From CAYQUO01 sp964420835 (lineage in GTDB: Bacteria; Chloroflexota; Anaerolineae; Anaerolineales; Anaerolineaceae), in the NCBI GenBank assembly GCA_964420835.1, contig CAYQUO010000002.1, forward strand, positions 155,733 through 219,732: a DNA stretch of 64,000 nt. Reading direction: 5' to 3'. Below, piece by piece: positions 34,476 to 43,664 of the stretch; positions within the stretch are counted from its first letter, which is position 1; each line of letters opens with the position of its first letter. The position numbers were made by a program, and so were the translations under genes. The notes beneath the pieces were generated by a model. That model had not been told where the DNA came from, ran no database searches, and saw only the letters and a list, made by a program, of their open reading frames with translations.

Positions 34476-37000
34476 GTCGCCCCCTGTGCGGGGGCGTGGA
34501 TTGAAATCAACAATTGCAGTGCATGTTAAGGCGGCGAAGTCGCCCCCTGTGCGGGGGCGTGGATTGAAATCTGAAAGTTTATGTGCAAAACGCTTGCCGC
34601 GGGGTCGCCCCCTGTGCGGGGGCGTGGATTGAAATATTCGACAGAACCGGCACAGGTTTCCTTCCATGCGTCGCCCCCTGTGCGGGGGCGTGGATTGAAA
34701 TTGTACCTGTTGCTGCAAAGGAAATGACACTTGAAGTCGCCCCCTGTGCGGGGGCGTGGATTGAAATTATCCTATCCGGTCGTCCTGGCGCTGACAAATG
34801 GGTCGCCCCCTGTGCGGGGGCGTGGATTGAAATTGGAACGGCGGCTGAAACTGCCAGGGATATCTGAGTCGCCCCCTGTGCGGGGGCGTGGATTGAAATT
34901 AAGGAGTTTGAGCTATGGCGGCATACGTTGATTGTCGCCCCCTGTGCGGGGGCGTGGATTGAAATCATCGAGCAGTTCAACAGAACCCGAATGTTGTCGT
35001 CGCCCCCTGTGCGGGGGCGTGGATTGAAATAAAAATGTAAATTTTGCCGTCGGTGTCAGACTCCAGTCGCCCCCTGTGCGGGGGCGTGGATTGAAATAGC
35101 TATACCGTGCCAACTGGCGGATTTCATACGGTCGCCCCCTGTGCGGGGGCGTGGATTGAAATTATTGTTCGATTGTTGATTATTAATTCTTTTTTGTCGC
35201 CCCCTGTGCGGGGGCGTGGATTGAAATGTTGAGAAGTTTTACGGGTTGATGCGCGACTTCGTCGCCCCCTGTGCGGGGGCGTGGATTGAAATAGTTATGA
35301 AGCCAAAGCCTGGCTGGTGGATACTCAGTCGCCCCCTGTGCGGGGGCGTGGATTGAAATATGATCCTAATCGCCCCCACCTTAAAAATGTAAAGTCGCCC
35401 CCTGTGCGGGGGCGTGGATTGAAATCTGTGTATCATCCAGCCCGGCTACTACGTCAAGCGGTCGCCCCCTGTGCGGGGGCGTGGATTGAAATCATCATCC
35501 TAATAACGATTTCTTGGGCGTCATCCGTCGCCCCCTGTGCGGGGGCGTGGATTGAAATTTGGAGACGATTTTTAAAAAAATTTTTAGAAAATGTCGCCCC
35601 CTGTGCGGGGGCGTGGATTGAAATATCTATTATTACCCGGGTCATCTATTATTACCCGGTCGCCCCCTGTGCGGGGGCGTGGATTGAAATCCGTACGGAG
35701 CATCAGCCCGCAGAAATCGTGGTCGTCGCCCCCTGTGCGGGGGCGTGGATTGAAATACCGCTCGGTTGTTGATTATTAATTCTTTTTTCAGTCGCCCCCT
35801 GTGCGGGGGCGTGGATTGAAATACCAATAGCGCAACCTATAAAACCATTGAAAAGAGTCGCCCCCTGTGCGGGGGCGTGGATTGAAATAAGGTCGACTTA
35901 GTCAACGAGTTGATCAGTCTTGGTCGCCCCCTGTGCGGGGGCGTGGATTGAAATCGCTTGGAAGAGGTGGAATGTACTTGGATGTCTGGTCGCCCCCTGT
36001 GCGGGGGCGTGGATTGAAATCCATACGACTGGATAGCGGACTAATCGTCCGTGGTCGCCCCCTGTGCGGGGGCGTGGATTGAAATATTGGCCCGGAGCGC
36101 CTGTTGGCCCGGATCATGTCGCCCCCTGTGCGGGGGCGTGGATTGAAATACTCCTAAACCGAAAAGAAAAAAAATTGACAAGTCGCCCCCTGTGCGGGGG
36201 CGTGGATTGAAATACCGGCTGTATCATCTACTGGCCCGGATCGTCCAGTCGCCCCCTGTGCGGGGGCGTGGATTGAAATTAATCAATTTTTTTATTTTCG
36301 GTTATCGTAGGAGGTCGCCCCCTGTGCGGGGGCGTGGATTGAAATTACTTGCGTTACGATATATGGTGATTCCCTTTATGTCGCCCCCTGTGCGGGGGCG
36401 TGGATTGAAATATTGTGAGGAACATGAACCGGGCCGGATCGTCTGGTCGCCCCCTGTGCGGGGGCGTGGATTGAAATAAATTCTTCTTTTTGTGCTGGTG
36501 GCCGGCCCTGGTCGCCCCCTGTGCGGGGGCGTGGATTGAAATTTATTCAGCACACCGAGTAACCAATGCGTGGGGTCGCCCCCTGTGCGGGGGCGTGGAT
36601 TGAAATCAATGTCCGGGTGTCGATCTCTGGGACTTCAAAGTCGCCCCCTGTGCGGGGGCGTGGATTGAAATAATGGGCTTACCGCCAAAGGAGGTGGCGG
36701 AGGTGTCGCCCCCTGTGCGGGGGCGTGGATTGAAATAATTGACCTTGCAGTTCGTTCAACAAATCCATCAGTCGCCCCCTGTGCGGGGGCGTGGATTGAA
36801 ATAACGTATTCTGACGTGGATTCGGGAGGTATGGTCAGTCGCCCCCTGTGCGGGGGCGTGGATTGAAATAAGCGTGCAGGATTTAGGAGTTAATAGACCA
36901 TGTCGCCCCCTGTGCGGGGGCGTGGATTGAAATGTTTAACCCACGACACGGGAAAAAGCCGGGCGGACGTCGCCCCCTGTGCGGGGGCGTGGATTGAAAT
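34476..37000 (+). CRISPR. Type I-C CRISPR array, 39 repeats and 38 spacers
   Basis: The 32-nt repeat GTCGCCCCCTGTGCGGGGGC followed by GTGGATTGAAAT occurs 39 times with no change that I can find. It has the GC-rich palindromic stem and ATTGAAA(T/C) ending of type I-C repeats. Spacers are 31-35 nt, mostly 34. The array is read from the cas2 side, so the newest spacers should be at the left. Spacers 11 (35163-35195) and 20 (35757-35790) share a 23-nt core. At the position expected for repeat 40 (37034) only the first 7 nt, GTCGCCC, survive. Confidence 0.98.
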
Positions 37001-37188
37001 CCTCTGCTCCGCTGTCCAGTGCGGCCGAGTGAAGTCGCCCTGAAGGTTTTATCGGGGAGTGTCCTGTAGGGGTGGTTTGTGTTCCGATGTTCGCTCCCTT
37101 CCTCATCCCCCATTATCCAATTTGATAGTGAAAATTGGTGAATTTGCCAGTTGTCAAAATAGTACAAACATTCTATTATAAACTCACT

Positions 37189-37596
37189 ATGCCCTACCCC
37201 CCATCCCCCAAACGTCGCCGCGGCGGGCAGCCCGGCAACACCAACGCATTAAAAACCGGCGTCTACTCCCGCCAGGTTGGCGAACGCCTCCTGCCCCTCA
37301 CCCCCGCCTCAAGCCGCGAAGAGATCCTCACTGCTGCCGGCTTTGTCCAGGCCCGTGTGGCCGCCCTGCTGGAGGCCGCTTCTCGTTCTTACGGCCGCCA
37401 GCGCCAGGCCCTCGTCAGCCGGGCCGATGCCCTCACCCTGCGCTTCCTCCTCCAGGTTGCCCGCGCCACTGGCGACGCCGCAGTTTTGGAGCGCATCCCC
37501 CCCAACCTGCTCGAACGCCTCCCCGAGCGCAATCTCCTCCTTCAGCTCACCCGCCAGGCGGAAACGGATATGGATGAAAATTGCCAGGATCAATGA
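37189..37596 (+). CDS. Small basic protein with GGQPGNTNALKTG motif
   Basis: The 135-residue protein starts MPYPPSPKRRRGGQPGNTNA followed by LKTGVYSR, then a helical region. The GG.PGN.NA.KHG(F/V)YS pattern is common in small, often multi-copy bacterial proteins of unknown role, some near phage or mobile genes. It is Pro/Arg-rich and lies between the array end and a solitary decayed repeat, so it may have been inserted there. No SD is evident, and its function is unknown. Confidence 0.5.
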   Translation: MPYPPSPKRRRGGQPGNTNALKTGVYSRQVGERLLPLTPASSREEILTAAGFVQARVAALLEAASRSYGRQRQALVSRADALTLRFLLQVARATGDAAVLERIPPNLLERLPERNLLLQLTRQAETDMDENCQDQ

Positions 37597-37706
37597 AAAT
37601 CCCGTCACACAAAATGAGAAGATCCATATACGCTTCATGGGAACGAAAAAACGAAAACGAATACCGTTCACACTCCTCCTCAATCCCCCCACCTCGCCGC
37701 CGGTTA

Positions 37707-37738
37707 GTCGCCCTTTGTGCGGGGGCGTATGTGGTAAT
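37707..37738 (+). repeat. Solitary degenerate CRISPR repeat
   Basis: This 32-nt sequence matches the array repeat at 25 of 32 positions, keeping the GTCGCCC start and the whole TGTGCGGGGGCGT core but losing the ATTGAAAT end. It lies 706 bp beyond the last intact repeat, in the same orientation. With the 7-nt stub at 37034-37040 it marks the decayed trailer of a once longer array. Confidence 0.7.
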
Positions 37739-37872
37739 CAGACAATAAGGGGTATAATAGGCATAATAAAACCCAGACCCATGCAATGAGATCGGATCGA
37801 CATGCCAAACGGCACCCGCCAACCCAACCGATTCATCGCTGAAGGGTCTTTGACTGTGGAGGTTCGGAAACC

Positions 37873-38760
37873 ATGCCAATGACAACACCCCGGCTCACAA
37901 CCGCCGAACAGGCGCGCAAGGCCGAAGCGTTTCGCCGGATGCACGACCGCTCGCAGCCATTGTTGCTGCCGAACGCCTGGGACGCCATGAGCGCCCGGCT
38001 CTTCGAGCAGGCGGGTTTTCAGGCAATTGCAACCACCAGCGGCGGCGTGGCCTGGTCGCTGGGCTACCCGGATGGCGAAGGCGCCCCGCGGGACGAGGTC
38101 ATTGCCGCCACGGGGCGGATCGCCCGGGCGGTTGCCGTGCCACTGACGGCGGACATCGAGGCGGGCTTCGGGGACACGCCCGAAGCGGTAGCCGGGACGG
38201 TCAGGGCGGTCATTGCTGCCGGGGCGGTGGGGATCAACCTGGAGGACGGCACGCATCGCCCGGATGCGCCCCTGCGGAGCATTGAGGATGCCGCAGCCCG
38301 CATCCGCGCCGGGCGCGCCGCGGCGGAGGCGGCCGGCGTGCCGATCGTGATCAACGCCCGGACCGACCTTTACCTCCTGGGGTTTGGCGACGAGCGGCAG
38401 CGCTTTGATGCCGCCGTGGAGCGGGCCCGGGCGTATTTTGCCAGCGGGGCGGATTGCTTTTTCCCCATCGGGCTGGCAGACCCCGACACGCTGGCGGCGA
38501 TGGTGCGCGCCCTGGACGCCCCGGTCAACGCGACCATCCGCTCCGGCGGCGCCAGGGTGGCCGACCTGATCCAGGCCGGTGTGGCCCGCCTCAGCACGGC
38601 AACCGCCATCGCCTGCGCCAGCATGGGGTTTGTGCAGGAAATGGCGCGACAATTGCATGAAACGGGAACGCTTACCTCCCCCGTGCCCGGGTTAACGCAT
38701 GGCGAGGCGCAAGGGCTCTTCACCGCCGGCGCGGATGGGTCACGGCCCGATTCAGGATAA
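37873..38760 (+). CDS. Isocitrate lyase/PEP mutase superfamily protein
   Basis: The 295-residue protein matches the PEP mutase/2-methylisocitrate lyase group: LLLPNAWDAMSARLFEQAGF, ATTSGGVAWSLGYPDGE, the metal-binding TADIEAGFGD, GINLEDGTH and INARTDLYLLGFG. It lacks a KKCGH-type Cys loop in the expected place, so the activity is more likely phosphonopyruvate hydrolase/mutase-like or oxaloacetase-like than true isocitrate lyase. TGGAGG lies about 10 nt before the ATG. An AhpD-like gene follows after 30 nt. Confidence 0.82.
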   Translation: MPMTTPRLTTAEQARKAEAFRRMHDRSQPLLLPNAWDAMSARLFEQAGFQAIATTSGGVAWSLGYPDGEGAPRDEVIAATGRIARAVAVPLTADIEAGFGDTPEAVAGTVRAVIAAGAVGINLEDGTHRPDAPLRSIEDAAARIRAGRAAAEAAGVPIVINARTDLYLLGFGDERQRFDAAVERARAYFASGADCFFPIGLADPDTLAAMVRALDAPVNATIRSGGARVADLIQAGVARLSTATAIACASMGFVQEMARQLHETGTLTSPVPGLTHGEAQGLFTAGADGSRPDSG

Positions 38761-38790
38761 TGGGTTTGATCGCAGGAAAAGGAGATTACG

Positions 38791-39258
38791 ATGAAACAAC
38801 GTCTTGATTACAAAAAGTTGGCACCCGAGGCCTTTAAGGCCATGCTCGGGCTGGAGGAGTGTGTGCACCGTGCGGGCCTGGAGGAATCGCTGCTGGAACT
38901 GGTGAAAACACGCGTCTCACAGATCAACCACTGCGCCTGGTGCCTTGACATGCACACCAAGGATGCCCGCGCCCGCGGCGAGAGCGAACAGCGCCTGTAC
39001 CTGCTGCCGGCCTGGCGCGAGGCGCCGTTCTACAGCGAGCGCGAGCGGGCGGCACTGGCCTGGGCCGAGGCTGTCACCCTGGTCTCGCAGGAAGAGATCT
39101 CGGACGAACTTTACGCCGAGGTCAGCCGCCATTTTGGTGAAAAGGAACTGGTGAACCTCACCTTTGCGGTGATTGCGATCAACGGGTGGAACCGCCTCAA
39201 CGTTCCATTCCGCACCACCGTTGGGGCGTACCAACCGGGAGATCACCAGAAGAAGTGA
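38791..39258 (+). CDS. Carboxymuconolactone decarboxylase/AhpD-family protein
   Basis: The 155-residue protein has the AhpD-like redox motif CAWCLDMHTKDAR (CxxC with downstream His) in an all-helical fold. Members act as alkylhydroperoxidase partners or decarboxylases. AAAGGAG lies upstream of the ATG. It is likely co-transcribed with the PEP-mutase-like gene 30 nt upstream. Confidence 0.85.
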   Translation: MKQRLDYKKLAPEAFKAMLGLEECVHRAGLEESLLELVKTRVSQINHCAWCLDMHTKDARARGESEQRLYLLPAWREAPFYSERERAALAWAEAVTLVSQEEISDELYAEVSRHFGEKELVNLTFAVIAINGWNRLNVPFRTTVGAYQPGDHQKK

Positions 39259-39512
39259 CCGGGGTTCGGCGGGGCTGCCGGGGTTGAAAGCCTGGCGGGC
39301 AGCGCCACGGCGGGCAGCCACGCCATTGCAACCACCAGGGTCGTTTTCGATTTACCGCCGGGAGGCCTGTTCGGGCGGCCATGGGCGCCGCCGGAGTCTG
39401 CATAGCCGCCCCCAGCCAGCCTGGCGTTTGGGCGAAGGAAGGGGGACACAGCAAGACGGGTTCGTGGGATAATGGGGGGGATTTCGCTGCCTGCCGGCAG
39501 CGGGGAAGCGAC

Positions 39513-40310
39513 ATGGAAACAAAAAAATACGCCAACATCGACATTCACGTGCCGGCCAACCGCAACCGTCTGCTGGTGCAGGCGCTGGAGCGGGTGAACC
39601 GGGACCTGGAGGTGAAGACGCTCTGGCGCATCAACAACATCAACGCCATTGACCGGCTGGGGATGACCGACCACGGGGTGGTGCACTTTCAAATTGTGGC
39701 CAACATTGCCCTGCGGCTGGCGCGCCTGCTGGAGAAGCGGCAGGTGGTCATGTCCATCAGCCGGGATTATGACCTTTCGCAGGAGCATGCCGAACTGGTC
39801 ATTTTGCTGGCCAGCCTGTTCCATGACCTGGGCATGTCCATCAGCCGCGAGGGGCACGAAGAGTTCAGCCTGTTCCTGGCCAACGACCTTTTGCACCGCC
39901 TGCTGGACTTTCTGCCCATTGACGAGAAGACGGTGGTGATCTCGGAGACGCTGCATGCCATCATCGCCCACCGCAGCGGCGGCACGCCTCACACCATCGA
40001 AGCCGGCATCGTGCGGGTGGCGGACGCGCTGGACATGAGCGAGGGCCGCTCGCGCATTCCCTACCAGGCCGGGAAGATGGATATCCACGCCGTCTCGGCC
40101 GCCTCCATTGACAAGGTGGAGATCCAGGAGGGAGCGGAGCGGCCGGTGCAGATCAACATCTGGATGAACAACAACGCCGGCATCTTCCAGGTGGACGAGC
40201 TGCTGAGGCGCAAGCTGACCGGCTCGGGCATCGAGCAGTACGTCACCGTCAGCGCCTGGCTGGTGGAGGGGGAGGAGAAGCGCCTTCTGAAGGAGTACCA
40301 GGGGGGATGA
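39513..40310 (+). CDS. HD-domain metal-dependent phosphohydrolase
   Basis: The 265-residue protein has HD-domain ligands in DHGVVHFQIVANIALRL, LASLFHDLGMSISREGHEE and VADALDMSEGRSRIPY. The C-terminal region resembles the COG3294 type of HD proteins. The natural substrate, probably a nucleotide or phosphate ester, is unknown. The start at 39513 has GGGGA upstream; the frame extends to 39381 but that part is low-complexity. Its last 43 codons are duplicated at 41802-41933. Confidence 0.78.
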   Translation: METKKYANIDIHVPANRNRLLVQALERVNRDLEVKTLWRINNINAIDRLGMTDHGVVHFQIVANIALRLARLLEKRQVVMSISRDYDLSQEHAELVILLASLFHDLGMSISREGHEEFSLFLANDLLHRLLDFLPIDEKTVVISETLHAIIAHRSGGTPHTIEAGIVRVADALDMSEGRSRIPYQAGKMDIHAVSAASIDKVEIQEGAERPVQINIWMNNNAGIFQVDELLRRKLTGSGIEQYVTVSAWLVEGEEKRLLKEYQGG

Positions 40311-40371
40311 GGTGCGCCAGAGTCTGGTATTTTATCAAAGGATTTCGAACCAAAATTAAAGAGGGGATAAT

Positions 40372-41796
40372 ATGGTTGCAAATGATCCCAGAAATATGAT
40401 ACTTAAGGGTTTCTTCCTGGCAATGGCAATGGGGTTGACCATGGCCTGCAGTTTGACAGGGTCCTCCGAAAAAGCGGATGAGGGAAGCAACCAGGTTCCT
40501 GCAGATTCTGAACCGGAAGCGACAGGGCTGGCAGCTCCGCCTTCCAGCCAGGCCGATCAACAGACGGCAGACGTGCCATCAACCTCTGCGGTTGAACCTG
40601 CGAAATGGCAGAACAACTGGCTGCATTTCGGCGTTGACAGCCAGTTTTCATCCTACAACCCCAATGAAACCCAGGTCACTTCGGATAATGTTGCAAATCT
40701 GGAGATGGTCCACGGCTACGGTTGCGATGACGAGCTTTTTTCGATCATCGGGGGCACCCCTGCTCTCTACCACGGGCACATCATTGCCACCTATGCCGGG
40801 GGAAGGCTTGAGCTTGGAGACCCGATCAGTGGTGACATGTATTGGGATTTTGGCAACCAGGCCTACGGCTGGGCGCCGCCGCCGGTTGTGTCATCGGATG
40901 GCATCATTTACTACCTGTACGTTACAGCGGATGCAACGGCCAAGCTGTATGCGGTAGATTCCGAAACCGGCCAGCAGATCTGGGAGGCGGCCACGCAGTT
41001 CTACACCGGTTTTAATTTCGACGCCCAGGTGACCGTGGACGAAAAGAACGGGCTGGTCTATATCATTGAGGGTGTATTCGGCGACGGCCGTCTTTTTGCG
41101 GTAGACCGTGCCACAGGCGAGGTGAAATGGTTCCTGGGGGACAAACAGGAAAAGGAAGGAGAGGTGACCTTCGCCGGATCGATCGTAATCCTGGACAACG
41201 ACAAGCTCTATATTCCAGCCTTGATGCCCAGGCAGTACGGCAAACAGCGGCACCTGGTGAGGGTGGATCCCCTGGCTCAAAAGGTGGACTTGGAGTACGA
41301 GGTGCCCGAGGGGATGCCCGCCGGATGGGGCACGGGTTGGTATGGCATTTGCAGCAGCCTGGTGTACGAAACCTTCCAGGACAGTTCGCAGCGGGAAGCC
41401 ACGCAACTGGTGGCCCATCCGCTCGACCAGGCGGGCATCGCCTGGCAGCGTACAATCCCCCCCCAGACCGGGCGTTTTGCCTGTGACCCGCGACAGCGCA
41501 TCCTCTACGTACCAACGGAGGAAAGCCTGGTGGCAATGCAGGCGGAGACAGGAGAGGTGCTCTGGGAGAAGAAAAGCATCGAAGGCGTCTTCACGCCCAC
41601 CATTGCCAATGGGCTCATCTACTACATTTCCGACACCAACATGTATGTCCTGGACCAGGAGAACGGCGAACAGCTGTTCCGCTACGGGCTGGGTGTAAGG
41701 GCCGATCCGTCGACTGGCGTGGTTGTAAATGACGGCCTGGTGATCTTTTCAGGCAGCGGCGGAGATTGCGACCTGATAGTGCTGAGATCGAAGTAA
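40372..41796 (+). CDS. PQQ-like beta-propeller lipoprotein
   Basis: The 474-residue protein has a signal peptide with lipobox LTMAC, a low-complexity linker, then a propeller with repeats such as LYAVDSETGQQIWE, LFAVDRATGEVKWF, LVAMQAETGEVLWE and MYVLDQENGEQLF. These are PQQ-binding-like (BamB-type) blades; no catalytic residues are seen. It is likely an extracytoplasmic scaffold or binding protein. GAGGGG lies 7 nt before the ATG. It is flanked on both sides by the HD gene end and its copy. Confidence 0.8.
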   Translation: MVANDPRNMILKGFFLAMAMGLTMACSLTGSSEKADEGSNQVPADSEPEATGLAAPPSSQADQQTADVPSTSAVEPAKWQNNWLHFGVDSQFSSYNPNETQVTSDNVANLEMVHGYGCDDELFSIIGGTPALYHGHIIATYAGGRLELGDPISGDMYWDFGNQAYGWAPPPVVSSDGIIYYLYVTADATAKLYAVDSETGQQIWEAATQFYTGFNFDAQVTVDEKNGLVYIIEGVFGDGRLFAVDRATGEVKWFLGDKQEKEGEVTFAGSIVILDNDKLYIPALMPRQYGKQRHLVRVDPLAQKVDLEYEVPEGMPAGWGTGWYGICSSLVYETFQDSSQREATQLVAHPLDQAGIAWQRTIPPQTGRFACDPRQRILYVPTEESLVAMQAETGEVLWEKKSIEGVFTPTIANGLIYYISDTNMYVLDQENGEQLFRYGLGVRADPSTGVVVNDGLVIFSGSGGDCDLIVLRSK

Positions 41797-41801
41797 AGGA
41801 C

Positions 41802-41933
41802 GATATTTGCCAGGTGGATAAACTGCTGCGGCGCAAATTGACCGGCGCGGGCATTGAGCAGTACGTGACCGTGAGCGCCTGGCTGGTGGAGGGGGAGGGG
41901 AAGAGGCTGCTGAAGGAGTACCAGGGGGGTTGA
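41802..41933 (+). pseudogene. Duplicated C-terminal fragment of the HD-domain gene
   Basis: The 43 codons ending at the TGA (41931-41933) encode QVDKLLRRKLTG and on to RLLKEYQGG, about 90 percent identical to the last residues of the HD protein ending at 40310. There is no start codon or upstream domain, so it is a relic of a tandem duplication. Synonymous differences at many third positions show the event is not recent. Confidence 0.85.
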
Positions 41934-42082
41934 CCCCGAACAGCACGGCGGGGCAATTGAACATCGAATGAACGCCGCAATACGCAGCAGGCGCGGTGGA
42001 AGGTGGAACACAACCTGTTGATGGGTGTTTCAGATGACCGGCACGGCGGATTGCTGATGCAGAAACATGGAGAAATGACAAT

Positions 42083-42568
42083 ATGGCGAAAAGCAAACAA
42101 GATACAAGAGAAGACTCAAAAATCCTCAACCTGGTCAAACTTCTCAATCCGGCGGTGCCCAGGCACTGGTTGTTGTTGTTGGCCGGCCTCATGTGGAGCG
42201 GGGTGGGAGTATTTTTGTCCTGCCTGGCGGCAACCTGGCTGGCAAAGTCGTTTTCCATCCTGTCGCTCCTGCTGTTCCTGGTTGGTGTTGGCGTGTCGGT
42301 GTTCGCCAATCGAGTCCAGTTCACCCGCCTGGCCGTGAAGAATATTCAGCGGATATGTTCGTTAAATCATACCGCCTGCCTGTTCTCTTTCCAGGCTTGG
42401 ACCGGTTACCTGATCATTGCGTTCATGATGTCCCTCGGCATCTGGCTGAGGAGTTCCTCTATCCCAAGGCCGTACCTGATGGTGGTTTATGTGGCCATTG
42501 GCGGTGCACTTTTCCAGGCCAGTTTTCATTATTACCGGCATTTCCTGCAAGTGGTGAAATCGGAATGA
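42083..42568 (+). CDS. Small multi-pass membrane protein
   Basis: The 161-residue protein has four hydrophobic segments (roughly residues 27-47, 54-74, 100-123 and 130-150) and a charged N-terminus MAKSKQDTREDSK. I recognise no family. It follows the HD relic and ends before a strong terminator, so it may be a single-gene unit. Confidence 0.6.
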   Translation: MAKSKQDTREDSKILNLVKLLNPAVPRHWLLLLAGLMWSGVGVFLSCLAATWLAKSFSILSLLLFLVGVGVSVFANRVQFTRLAVKNIQRICSLNHTACLFSFQAWTGYLIIAFMMSLGIWLRSSSIPRPYLMVVYVAIGGALFQASFHYYRHFLQVVKSE

Positions 42569-42645
42569 GTGGATGGATCAGCCTTGCAGTGAGGCCAGGC
42601 GCCATGAGCAAAGTGAACATTGTTCGTGCCTGGCGCGAAAAAAGG

Positions 42646-42673
42646 TGCTCCCATACCCCTGGGAGCATTTTTT
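42646..42673 (+). terminator. Rho-independent terminator
   Basis: TGCTCCCA and TGGGAGCA form an 8-bp perfect stem with a 6-nt loop, followed by six T residues, about 78 nt after the membrane-protein stop. Confidence 0.9.
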
Positions 42674-42721
42674 AAAGGATAACAAAACGGCCCGCCCGTA
42701 AACTGGGGCGTACCGTGGTGC

Positions 42722-43015
42722 CTATTTATTGCTTAGAAGGTCTTTGATATCCGTGAGGGTATCATTGATCTGGAACATCAAGATTAACAGTTCGGCGTAG
42801 ATTCGAACCCCCAATACACCGAGGATTATCACCACTGGACCGCCAATGAGACCCCCGATGACTTGGCCGATTTCGCCATTAACGATCCCCATGATGATTC
42901 CCGCGAAGAACAGGATGACACCGGCCAGGACACATGTTATGAGCCCCACCCAGTAAACCACTTTAATGATTACCGGTGTAAGCATTCGGTCAAATTTGAA
43001 TATTCGCTTAATCAT
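42722..43015 (-). CDS. DUF4282-family membrane protein
   Basis: The 97-residue protein MIKRIFKFDRMLTPVIIKVV onwards has two hydrophobic helices and the F.FD..(I/L)TP.IIK...YW start of DUF4282. The function of the family is unknown. AAGGAGG lies 8-9 nt before the ATG. Confidence 0.75.
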   Translation of the reverse strand: MIKRIFKFDRMLTPVIIKVVYWVGLITCVLAGVILFFAGIIMGIVNGEIGQVIGGLIGGPVVIILGVLGVRIYAELLILMFQINDTLTDIKDLLSNK

Positions 43016-43159
43016 GGATTGGATCCTCCTTCTTTTGGATTAAGATGGACATAATATCAGGTAATTGAAATTATACAATATCCCCTTTTTATGCCATTAT
43101 TGGCGGGAGGGCTGGTCAATTTTTTCGTTCGTGCGCCTGCACTTTGCACGCCACCATCC

Positions 43160-43305
43160 ATTGAAAAGAGATTGCCCCCGCATCCGGGTGAAACCCCGTG
43201 AAATTGGCTGCCGCGGCTGGTGCGGTTGTGAGGGGCGGCGTACTGCTCACCCGGGCCCCTTCACCAACAACGGCCTTGCACCAAGTCAGGGAAACCCAGG
43301 AGCGT
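43160..43305 (+). promoter_or_regulatory. Possible degenerate cobalamin-riboswitch-like element
   Basis: In order I see GGGTGAAACCC (43187-43197), GGCTGCCGCG, GCGGTTGTGAGG (43222-43233) and AAGTCAGG (43283-43290) followed by GAAACCCAGG, which resemble the core segments and the B12-box (AGTCAGGAGACCTGCC) of cobalamin riboswitches. The B12-box is imperfect and no convincing ORF follows before the thioredoxin gene at 43665. It could be a decayed leader or chance similarity. Confidence 0.3.
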
Positions 43306-43664
43306 GAAAGCCGGGCTGGTCACACCCAGGCCGGCGTCAACGCCCCCGTCCTGCCCACCCTGGCGAGCGGCCAAACCCCTGCGGCGCTGGCCGGCATACA
43401 GGGGTGGCAGTCCGGAAGTTGCGGCGGGCAGTCCGAATCCGCCTGATACCGATGTAACCTTTCAGCGATCTTTGCGTCCAATGGGTGTTGTGGATACTTG
43501 ATGGAAGGGCGAGGAACGTTGCCTGAATTTTGAAGTGACGAAAGAGACCACCCCCTGGGAAGGGCTGGCGGATTGCCTGATGCCGGAGGCAGCCCAAACC
43601 TCATCCCAAAAAAGTCCACCAGATGGTATTATTGACATAATCCTTTATTTGTAGAAACGGAGCC
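43306..43664. other. Intergenic region without a supported gene
   Basis: Short ORFs on both strands here have no SD, no homology that I recognise and unnatural composition. If the upstream element is a real riboswitch, a decayed regulated gene could have been here, but I cannot see its remains. Confidence 0.4.

Noticed and set aside
34416..36553. Several ORFs across the array that repeat ISIHAPAQGAT or VAPCAGAWIEI
   Set aside because: They are translations of the CRISPR repeat in different frames; the periodicity is that of repeat plus spacer, not of a protein.
34476..37000. Self-targeting spacers
   Set aside because: I saw no spacer matching another part of the window by eye; a computed search would be needed to be certain.
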